Shown here one piece after another: positions 6,114-11,010 of a stretch of DNA of 11,010 nucleotides. The position numbers and the translations under genes are program-made. Each line of letters starts with the position of its first letter. Position 1 is the stretch's first letter. The notes under the pieces are model-generated. The model was given only the letters and a program-made list of their open reading frames with translations. It had not been told where the DNA came from and made no database searches. Origin of the DNA: a bacterium (GTDB taxonomy: Bacteria; Verrucomicrobiota; Verrucomicrobiia; Chthoniobacterales; Terrimicrobiaceae). Location of the stretch: NCBI GenBank assembly GCA_009920585.1, contig RFZT01000054.1, positions 1 through 11,010 of the forward strand, given 5' to 3'.

Positions 6114-8090
6114 CTACTCCGCTTCATTAGGATAACCGGCATCACTTGCGGCTTTGCGAACGGCCGTAATTGTGGATGTGAGATTAGAGCTGGAGGCATT
6201 GGCCGTAAGTGAATTATTTAGGATCAATGCGATGCTAAAGCTGTCAATCTCGACGGCGGAACTTTGTGCAATAGTGCCGATTATTCCTGACATGGTCGAT
6301 GGCGCAAAAACGGTTTTTCCCGTTGCTACGGTGACGGCGGTATCTTGTCCAGTGATCCAAACCAGATCGTGATCCGTAGTGGAGTTGCCGCTATTCAAGC
6401 TGCCCGCAAATACAGTGCGACTTCCAGTTACGGGGCCTGTCGAATAGGCGGCGATGTCGTTTCGTGTTTCGAGACTATTTCGAGCCAAAAGACCTGATCC
6501 ATAAGTTTGAATGAGAGCGGCATTGTTATTTGCGCGATCCATTACAAAGTAACCTGATATTGTTCCAGAGCTTTCCACTGCGCCGGCTGTCCGAGTTGCA
6601 TTTCCAGTCAGTGTATAGACTAATATACTCAAGGCATCGCTGGGAGTAATCGACCAAACCTCTGAGGTGACGGATCCGATCGTTGTTGTTCCCACTTTTG
6701 TTGTCACTTTAACTGAGTAGGCTCCTGCCGTAGCGTAATCTAAAGTTGGGATCGTGTAACTGGATGCTGTTGCATTGCCGATGGCTAACCCGTTTTTATA
6801 CCATTGGTAGGATAGTGTGGCGTTAGCTGTTGATGCAACCGCGTTGCTGACTGAGAACGTCGCGTTTGAGCCCGCGACCACTTTTTGGTTAATAGGGCCA
6901 GAAATACTAAATGTGACAGCTGGGGCTATTGTGATTGAGAGCGGCGCTGCTGTGCTATTTCCAGCACTGTTTTTGGCAATCAAATTGAGCAAGAAATTAC
7001 CCGAAGCAGTGGGGGTTCCTGAAATGAGTCCCGATGTGGTGCTGAGTGCCAGCCCGGTGGGGAGGGTTCCGATTACGGCATATCCCGTCAATGGCGCATT
7101 GGTTGCCGTGATTTGGTAGTTGAAAGGAACCCCGAGTGTGGCCGTAGTGGAGTTATTACTTGTGACCGCTGGCAACAAATTCGCGACGGATATCGTTAAA
7201 GTTTTTGTCCCATTACCATAGGCATTGGTTGCATAGAGTAAAATGGATGCATTGCCCGACGCTGTGGGCGTTCCACTTATAAGACCAGTCGTCCCATTCA
7301 ATGATAACCCCTGCGTCAAATTGCCCGTAATCGAGTAGGATGTTGGTGAGTTGCTTGCCGTGATCTGGTAAGCGAAAGGAGTTCCGCGCGTCGCCGTCGC
7401 GGTAGCGTTGCTGGTTATAGTTGGCGCCGGTGAAACTGTTAGCGTCTGTGTTACATTTGTTGCCGCGTTGTAGTTCGCGCTCCCCGGCTGGCTCACTGTG
7501 AGCGTTGTTGATCCATTGCCGACTATTGTTACGGTTCCGTTGGTTGCCACGGTCGCTACACTTGTATTAGAGCTCGCGTAGCTAAGTGTCAGATTGGATG
7601 TTGCGGAGGCATTGATCGAATACGATCCCGCTGCCTTAGACATTGTGGACGCGACTCCAGTGATGGTTTGACTACCCCTAGCAATATTGAATGTGAGATT
7701 GGCCGTCCCGTTACCGCTCACGTTTGTCGCTTTCACAACCACGATGGTCCCGTTGGCGAAGGCTTTCGGTATTCCACTGATGAGTCCAGTGGTCGCGTTA
7801 ATACTCAATCCGGACGGCATTGTGCCACTGGCTACTAAATAGCTGGTCGGTGAGTTTGTGGCGGTGATGTTTGAACTCAGTGCGATGTCAACAGTTCCGT
7901 TAATTGTCGCAGACGTCACCAGTGGAGCGTTTCCGCTCACCGTCAATGACTGGGTGACATTTGTAGCGGCTTTGTAGTTGGCGTTGCCGTTCTGGCTGAC
8001 GGTTAGCGTAGTTGATCCAATGCCCAGCAATGAAACGATGCCATTGGCTGAAACTGTCGCTACTCCTGTGTTTGAGCTTGAATAGGTCAT
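6114..8090 (-). CDS. Ig-repeat exported surface protein, 3' portion of a frame-disrupted gene
   Basis: A 658-residue open frame from the first in-frame ATG (8090), but the coding signal clearly continues upstream to about 8381 without a start codon, so this ATG is internal. Modules, numbered from 8090: end of a first MBG-like Ig domain (1-52); putative-Ig (He_PIG-like) 54-138 with GLSINATTGLISGIP; MBG-like 139-220 with SQTITGV and SSNTSVATV; He_PIG-like 221-303; He_PIG-like 306-390; an Ig-like domain with YQWYKNG about 393-482; and a C-terminal region 483-658 with SGYFVMDRANNNAALIQTYG and DHDLVWITGQD, which I cannot name but recall from other verrucomicrobial Ig-repeat proteins. It is very rich in Asn, Thr, Ser, Ala and Gly and nearly lacks Cys, as expected outside the cytosol. 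It has no signal peptide of its own. It was probably translated together with the WGYRW protein upstream. Confidence 0.75.
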   Translation of the reverse strand: MTYSSSNTGVATVSANGIVSLLGIGSTTLTVSQNGNANYKAATNVTQSLTVSGNAPLVTSATINGTVDIALSSNITATNSPTSYLVASGTMPSGLSINATTGLISGIPKAFANGTIVVVKATNVSGNGTANLTFNIARGSQTITGVASTMSKAAGSYSINASATSNLTLSYASSNTSVATVATNGTVTIVGNGSTTLTVSQPGSANYNAATNVTQTLTVSPAPTITSNATATATRGTPFAYQITASNSPTSYSITGNLTQGLSLNGTTGLISGTPTASGNASILLYATNAYGNGTKTLTISVANLLPAVTSNNSTTATLGVPFNYQITATNAPLTGYAVIGTLPTGLALSTTSGLISGTPTASGNFLLNLIAKNSAGNSTAAPLSITIAPAVTFSISGPINQKVVAGSNATFSVSNAVASTANATLSYQWYKNGLAIGNATASSYTIPTLDYATAGAYSVKVTTKVGTTTIGSVTSEVWSITPSDALSILVYTLTGNATRTAGAVESSGTISGYFVMDRANNNAALIQTYGSGLLARNSLETRNDIAAYSTGPVTGSRTVFAGSLNSGNSTTDHDLVWITGQDTAVTVATGKTVFAPSTMSGIIGTIAQSSAVEIDSFSIALILNNSLTANASSSNLTSTITAVRKAASDAGYPNEAE

Positions 8091-8381
8091 TGAAAGGTTT
8101 GAGTTTGTAGATGCGTTTAGTGAGTAGGGTAATGTCCCTAACGTCTTCGAGAGCGCCGTTGGAACTCCGCTTATGGTTTGATTACCCTTTGCGATATTAA
8201 ACGTTAAATATCCAGTGCCAGCCCCCCCTGAGTTTGTGGCGGAGACGCTAACGATCGTTCCGTTGCCCGCCGAAGTCGGTGTCCCGCTGATGGCGCCAGT
8301 GGTCGGGTTGAGTGTGAGACCGCTTGGTAGGCTACCAGGGTTAACGGCATAGCCCGTAGGACTATTGCTTGCGGTAATGCT
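6921..8381 (-). repeat. Tandem array of putative-Ig and MBG-like modules
   Basis: Two composite units of He_PIG-like plus MBG-like domain (about 8381-7932 and 7931-7431) are followed by two He_PIG-like units alone (about 7430-6921). The 50 residues encoded from 8381 downward align without gaps to those starting at residue 74 of the 658-residue frame (SITASNSPTGY against NITATNSPTSY). The first unit lacks about 20 residues at its N-terminal end that the second one has. Confidence 0.75.
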
Positions 8382-8400
8382 AGCCGGGAGTCGGAGTCGG
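8380..8400 (-). other. Frame junction between the WGYRW protein and the first Ig module
   Basis: On the minus strand a twice-repeated CCGACT is followed by CCCGGC and TAG (8382-8380). The upstream frame ends there as ...LPTPTPG-stop, while the Ig-module frame (AGC ATT ACC, Ser-Ile-Thr) begins one base later. The Ig frame is open only back to a TAA at 8468-8466 and has no ATG, GTG or TTG between that stop and the junction. A one-base change would join the two into one protein of about 975 residues. Confidence 0.8.
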
Positions 8401-9048
8401 AAGAACCGGTGGGTTGGAACTGAAGTCAGAGTTCGAAAAGGTGTAGGCGTACCAGGAATCTGCCGTTAGAGATTGCTCGCCTCCGTCCCAACTGGTTGAC
8501 CAAGACGTGGGATTGATGGTGCTTGTACTAGTATAAAGTTCCCAAAAACCATTGTCGTTCCAGCCTTCTTGGTATCGATCTTGCGAGTTTGTTGGTGCCG
8601 CCGAAGTTGAGCTACCAGGTGATTGGTAAGTGGTATTGTCGGAATTCATATCCGAAAAACCATTGGTGAAACTGATTGTGGTCGGGTTGCCGTCGGCATC
8701 TAAGCCACCGTTAACACTGAAAGTATTGTTAAGTCCCGTATCATATCCGAACCCATAATATCCAGCCCCATAAGATCCGGATGAGTCTCCTCTGGCGTAT
8801 ATTCCTGCATTTGCTGCTAGGAGATTTGCAATGAGTTGATTGAGCGTTGGAGCAGCGCCTGGGTTCCATCGATACCCCCAAGCTATGGCTCCGGGTGATT
8901 TTCCATCATTCCATTGGAGAACGAAGGCGGATTCGTTTGAGCCAGTCCCAACCCAATTGTTAATATTTGGGCTGGAAATTGATGCTCTTGCATTTATGGC
9001 GAATGCCAAGAATAGAAACGCCAAAAGCGAAAGGACTACCCCCAGCAC
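8380..9048 (-). CDS. Secreted WGYRW-type protein, probably N-terminal part of a frame-disrupted surface protein
   Basis: A 222-aa protein with a hydrophobic signal segment (about residues 2-20) and an Ala-Arg-Ala cleavage site at 20-22. The mature part starts with NNWVGTGSNESAFVLQWNDG and contains WGYRWNPG at 57-64, a Gly/Tyr/Ser-rich middle (88-103) and NGFWELYTS and WSTSWDGG near 167-190. It ends in a Pro-Thr linker (PPVLPTPTPG). I recall this WGYRW architecture from secreted PEP-CTERM-type proteins of aquatic bacteria; no function is established to my knowledge. No PEP-CTERM or other anchor is present here because the frame stops at the junction with the Ig modules. The listed start is GTG at 9048 with no Shine-Dalgarno and no basic n-region; an ATG at 9058 in another frame would supply one if one G were removed from the GGGGG at 9043-9039 region. 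A riboswitch-like RNA lies directly upstream. Confidence 0.7.
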   Translation of the reverse strand: MLGVVLSLLAFLFLAFAINARASISSPNINNWVGTGSNESAFVLQWNDGKSPGAIAWGYRWNPGAAPTLNQLIANLLAANAGIYARGDSSGSYGAGYYGFGYDTGLNNTFSVNGGLDADGNPTTISFTNGFSDMNSDNTTYQSPGSSTSAAPTNSQDRYQEGWNDNGFWELYTSTSTINPTSWSTSWDGGEQSLTADSWYAYTFSNSDFSSNPPVLPTPTPG

Positions 9049-9060
9049 GGACAGTCATGC

Positions 9061-9089
9061 GCTGCCGTTGTCCATTTCAGGACGGTGCG
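9061..9089 (-). promoter_or_regulatory. Candidate expression platform hairpin of the riboswitch
   Basis: GTCC (9083-9080) pairs with GGAC (9073-9070) around a TGAAAT loop, extended by CC (9085-9084) with GG (9066-9065) across a short bulge. GCAC at 9088-9085 can instead pair with GTGC at 9048-9045, which contains the candidate GTG start. This suggests control of translation, but it is a hand-drawn fold. Confidence 0.35.
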
Positions 9090-9175
9090 GTTTTCTCCGC
9101 CGGTTCGTAACCGGACTTTGACCTTTGCGCGACAGTGAGGGACTTTCACCCATGCTTTCCTAGGCCGGCGGATTG
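9090..9175 (-). ncRNA. Cobalamin riboswitch-like RNA (compact, class II-like)
   Basis: Reading the minus strand, the conserved core is present in order: GGAAAG (9160-9155), the hairpin GGGTGAAAGTCCC (9151-9139), ACTGTCGCGCAAAGGT (9136-9121), and AGTCCGGTTACG (9117-9106). These match the cobalamin riboswitch elements GGGAA, GGUGxAAxUCC, CUGxCxCGCAAxxGU and AGUCxGxxUAC. An 8-bp helix between 9165-9172 (TCCGCCGG) and 9096-9103 (CCGGCGGA) closes the core. The peripheral P8-P10 domain of the large B12 class is absent, as in the compact class II forms. The core ends about 50-70 bases before the exported WGYRW gene, a sensible distance for an expression platform. Which cobalamin form it would bind cannot be read; a covariance-model search was not possible here. 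Confidence 0.65.
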
Positions 9176-9199
9176 GTTGTATTACTGAAAAGATCGATG

Positions 9200-9229
9200 C
9201 GGGCTGAGCCCGAGAGCCAGTGAAACTGG
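9200..9229 (-). terminator. Two tandem hairpins after the DUF1802 gene, possible terminator
   Basis: CCAGT-TTC-ACTGG (9229-9217) and CGGGC-TCA-GCCCG (9212-9200) are perfect 5-bp hairpins 30-60 bases after the DUF1802 stop on the same strand. A short T-run follows only after about eight bases, so they may end the DUF1802 transcript or belong to the 5' part of the downstream leader RNA. Confidence 0.35.
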
Positions 9230-9258
9230 GGGTTCCTTCACCAGTTGTCAAATTTCTT

Positions 9259-9798
9259 TTAGCTCAAAATCTGTTCCAGCTTTTTTTGGCGACGCTGGTG
9301 CTCCTCGTTACTGATCACAGGAGCACGGGCGATGTCGTCCATTGCTGGGAGATCCAGCCAGGATCGGCAGCCTCCGTAGCTCTTTGAGTCAGCGAGGCGT
9401 TGAGGGGCATCGAGACGGAAGACCCTGACAAATCCCACGTGGATACCTTGGTGATCGTCATAGCAAAAGCGTTCGTTCACGACGTCATCATGGAGGATGT
9501 GGAACTCGCGAAGGTCTGGCAACAAGGCGGCATCTGTGACAAGGCGGCTCCACTCGAGGGTGGCTGCGTAGCGGATTTCGATTTCGCCATCGAGTTGGGT
9601 TGGGATATCCGATTCAGGCGGCAGGGTGGTTCGGCCGAGTTGCTCGTGAAACCAGGTGGGGAATAGAAAAAAATCAGGGTGCTTGAAGGCGAAGCCGTCT
9701 CGTCCCTCGGCGATGCCGCCTTTACGAAGGATGAGGCTCTGCTTACCGTTGCCAAGGGCCTCGCAAACGAGGGCCCATTCTTTAAATGCCACGCTCAT
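9259..9798 (-). CDS. DUF1802 family protein
   Basis: A 179-aa cytosolic protein of a conserved family without an assigned reaction. The N-terminal block is characteristic: FKEWALVCEALGNGKQSLIL (5-24), then RKGGIAEGRDGF at about 25-36 and FFLFPTWFHEQ at about 43-53. Later conserved-looking parts are LEWSRL and the FHILHDDVV segment near 96-106. The whole length fits the family, and the ATG at 9798 gives the usual start six residues before the first conserved block. The C-terminal tail (NEEHQRRQKKLEQIL) looks like a short amphipathic helix. It is divergent from the PHP gene with a 55-base spacer, so the two may share a control region. No motif shows what it binds or catalyses. Confidence 0.9.
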   Translation of the reverse strand: MSVAFKEWALVCEALGNGKQSLILRKGGIAEGRDGFAFKHPDFFLFPTWFHEQLGRTTLPPESDIPTQLDGEIEIRYAATLEWSRLVTDAALLPDLREFHILHDDVVNERFCYDDHQGIHVGFVRVFRLDAPQRLADSKSYGGCRSWLDLPAMDDIARAPVISNEEHQRRQKKLEQILS

Positions 9799-9853
9799 AA
9801 ATTGGAGTTCATTCTTTACACGACTTCCATCAACAAGGGAAATACTCTCCGTT
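9799..9853. promoter_or_regulatory. Divergent spacer between DUF1802 and PHP genes
   Basis: Fifty-five bases must hold the 5' signals of both genes, or these overlap the coding regions. TTGGAG and several A/T-rich hexamers occur, but no box pair is convincing, and no Shine-Dalgarno precedes 9854. Confidence 0.35.
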
Positions 9854-10543
9854 ATGATTCATCGCTTCGATCTCCACGTGCATTCGTTTTTTTCCAAGGA
9901 TGCCTGCAACTCGCCGGAGGAGTTGATCGCGAGTGCGCGGGAGCGTGGGTTGAGCGGTATTGCGATTACGGATCATGACTCCTGCGGTGCTCATGAATAT
10001 CTGCGGGGCAAGGAACTGCCAGCAGGTTTTCTTCTCATTCCTGGGGTGGAGGTCAGCACGGCCGAGGGCCATTTGCTTTGCATAGGAGCGACACTTCCTT
10101 ACATGAAAGGGCGTCCGGCCGTGGAGGTGCTTGAAGCTATCAAAAAAGCGGGAGGAGTTGCTGTGCCGGCGCACCCCTTTGATCGTTGGCGGGCGGGCAT
10201 ACGTGCGGAGATTTTAGATAAACTCGATATCGAAGTGCTGGAAGTTTTCAACGCGGCTGTCAGTGCGCGTCGAGCGAATGAGCGGGCACTGGCGTATGCT
10301 AAAAAACGGGGTCTCTCCATGACCGCTGCCAGTGACGCTCATCATGATTCAGCGGTGGGTGTGAGCACGACTGCCTTTGATCTTGCTGAGCTTACTCTTC
10401 CAGCGCTCCTGCAAGCCCTTCGACGCGGTGGGACTCCCGATGGGAATTACCTCAGTTTCCGAGAGGCCATGAAGAAAAACTTCGGAAATTGGTTCCGGTT
10501 TCTCAATCGGCGATCGATCCCAACCGCCTCGCCAAAACCCTGA
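9854..10543 (+). CDS. PHP-domain metal-dependent phosphoesterase
   Basis: A 229-aa cytosolic protein made of a single PHP domain. The metal-ligand motifs are complete and in order: LHVHS (His8, His10), ITDHD (Asp40, His41), GVEVS (Glu66), EGHLL (His73), VPAHPFD (His107) and SDAHH (Asp161, His163). Stand-alone PHP proteins of this pattern (TrpH/YciV-like) hydrolyse phosphate esters such as nucleoside 3',5'-bisphosphates or 5' ends of short RNA; the substrate here is not shown by sequence. I chose the ATG at 9854 because HVHS then lies at the very N-terminus as in the family; the frame is open 66 codons further up, but that part overlaps the divergent DUF1802 gene and is not PHP-like. It converges on the TPR gene, with 27 bases between the stops. 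Confidence 0.93.
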   Translation: MIHRFDLHVHSFFSKDACNSPEELIASARERGLSGIAITDHDSCGAHEYLRGKELPAGFLLIPGVEVSTAEGHLLCIGATLPYMKGRPAVEVLEAIKKAGGVAVPAHPFDRWRAGIRAEILDKLDIEVLEVFNAAVSARRANERALAYAKKRGLSMTAASDAHHDSAVGVSTTAFDLAELTLPALLQALRRGGTPDGNYLSFREAMKKNFGNWFRFLNRRSIPTASPKP

Positions 10544-10565
10544 AGCTCGCTCACGTTCTCGAGCT
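10544..10565. terminator. Weak bidirectional hairpin between convergent genes
   Basis: AGCTCG (10544-10549) and CGAGCT (10560-10565) form a perfect 6-bp stem with a 10-base loop in the 27-base gap between convergent stops. No T-tract follows on either strand, so intrinsic termination is only suggested by position. Confidence 0.3.
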
Positions 10566-10570
10566 GAGTT

Positions 10571-11010
10571 TCAGTATTTCATCGGAGTGAATTTCTTCTG
10601 CTCCATGAGGAATTCCTCGTCAGCCCCGGAGTAAAGACCTCCGAAGGTTGGAGTGGGAATGCTCTGAGTGGCGTAAATTTTGGTCGAAATCGTAAATGTC
10701 CGCCGCTCGCGAATGGCATTGCAAGCGTTTTTCCAAAGGGTCGATTGCAGGCATTGGTCTGGCAAGCGATCGATGATCTGATTGGCTTCATCCCAACGAT
10801 CTTCGCTACTCAGGAGCATGGCTGTATTCATGAGGGGGGCGTCATCCTTAGGCCATTTATCTGCGCAGGCCTTCCAATGTTCGATGGCCGCCGCCGTATT
10901 GCCTAGTCGGTATTGCATGCAGCCAAGGGCCAGTTGGGCGTAACCGGAATCGTGATTGATCGCCGGCATTTCAGAATGGACGTCGCGAATAAAGCTCTCG
11001 GGATCGCGTT
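10571..11010 (-). CDS. Tetratricopeptide-repeat protein, 5'-truncated by the window edge
   Basis: The frame enters from the right edge and gives 145 visible residues ending at TGA (10573-10571). A TPR-like pair of helices is visible in YAQLALGCMQYRLGNTAAAI followed by EHWKACADKWPKDDAPLMN, and a second less regular repeat around SSEDRWDEANQIIDRLP. The C-terminal 45 residues (ISTKIYATQSIPTPTFGGLY and on) leave the repeat pattern. The ATG at 10969 is internal because TPR-compatible sequence continues upstream to the edge. TPR scaffolds bind other proteins; partner, location and total length are not visible here. Confidence 0.75.
   Translation of the reverse strand, partial: RDPESFIRDVHSEMPAINHDSGYAQLALGCMQYRLGNTAAAIEHWKACADKWPKDDAPLMNTAMLLSSEDRWDEANQIIDRLPDQCLQSTLWKNACNAIRERRTFTISTKIYATQSIPTPTFGGLYSGADEEFLMEQKKFTPMKY

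Noticed and set aside
8222..8228. Run of seven C as a frameshift site in the first Ig module
   Set aside because: The protein on both sides aligns without a gap to the second module in the same frame, so no frame change occurs here.
9049..9250. Group II intron, RNase P RNA or rRNA fragment instead of a riboswitch
   Set aside because: The GGTGAAAGTCC string first recalled these, but no domain V hairpin, no intron-encoded protein and no RNase P CR motifs are present, while the following CTGTCGCGCAA and AGTCCGG elements fit cobalamin RNAs.
9036..9251. 71-residue minus-strand reading frame across the leader
   Set aside because: It covers the cobalamin-like RNA core; its Arg/Lys-rich composition fits no family and the base pairing explains the conservation-like motifs better.
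9656..9853. Upstream start for the PHP gene
   Set aside because: The extension overlaps the DUF1802 coding region on the other strand and puts HVHS 66 residues too far in.
1..11010. CRISPR array, tRNA, insertion sequence or prophage
   Set aside because: No regularly spaced repeats of suitable length, no cloverleaf-like sequence, and no transposase or integrase motif was seen on either strand.

Overview
The window looks like a chromosomal segment from a member of the PVC group, most likely a verrucomicrobium. The pointers are an AFTLIELL-type pseudopilin with a relic of the H-X9-DG motif, a long Ig-repeat exported protein next to a WGYRW-type exported protein, a DUF1802 gene, and translation starts that almost all lack a Shine-Dalgarno sequence. 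This assignment is inference from family content. Base composition is moderate and even, with no phage, plasmid, transposase or CRISPR signal.

Layout, left to right: the 3' two thirds of fabD (+, 3-725), convergent with a Prc/Tsp-type C-terminal processing protease (-, 738-2963). A short 67-base divergent spacer leads to a glyoxalase-II-like metallo-beta-lactamase-fold hydrolase (+, 3031-3648), followed by a PilC/GspF-type inner-membrane platform protein (+, 3721-4998). A pseudopilin gene (-, 5015-5764) converges on it. A 349-base gap (5765-6113) contains a perfect inverted repeat and two small tandem motifs of dispersed-repeat type. Next comes a minus-strand locus (6114-9250): a structured RNA that I read as a compact cobalamin (class II-like) riboswitch, then a secreted WGYRW-type protein, then an array of putative-Ig and MBG-like modules. 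The secreted protein and the Ig array are out of frame with each other at about 8381. The last part holds DUF1802 (-, 9259-9798) divergent from a PHP-domain phosphoesterase (+, 9854-10543), then the 3' end of a TPR protein (-, 10571 to beyond 11010).

The most interesting stretch is 6114-9250. The 5' RNA has the core signatures of a B12 riboswitch but precedes a surface/exported protein rather than a recognisable BtuB or cobalamin biosynthesis gene, so the WGYRW protein is a candidate for a B12-regulated, possibly B12-related, exported factor. The gene also seems damaged or rearranged. The first Ig module lacks about 20 N-terminal residues compared with its tandem copy, and it joins the WGYRW protein's Pro-Thr linker one frame off, right at a TAG. 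The translation start is also ambiguous around a run of five G. A deletion-fusion, an assembly error or recoding could each explain this.

The remaining genes are ordinary housekeeping or envelope functions: fatty-acid synthesis, periplasmic proteolysis, detoxification/thioester-type hydrolysis, and type II secretion/type IV pilus assembly. They are arranged as single-gene units on alternating strands rather than as operons.
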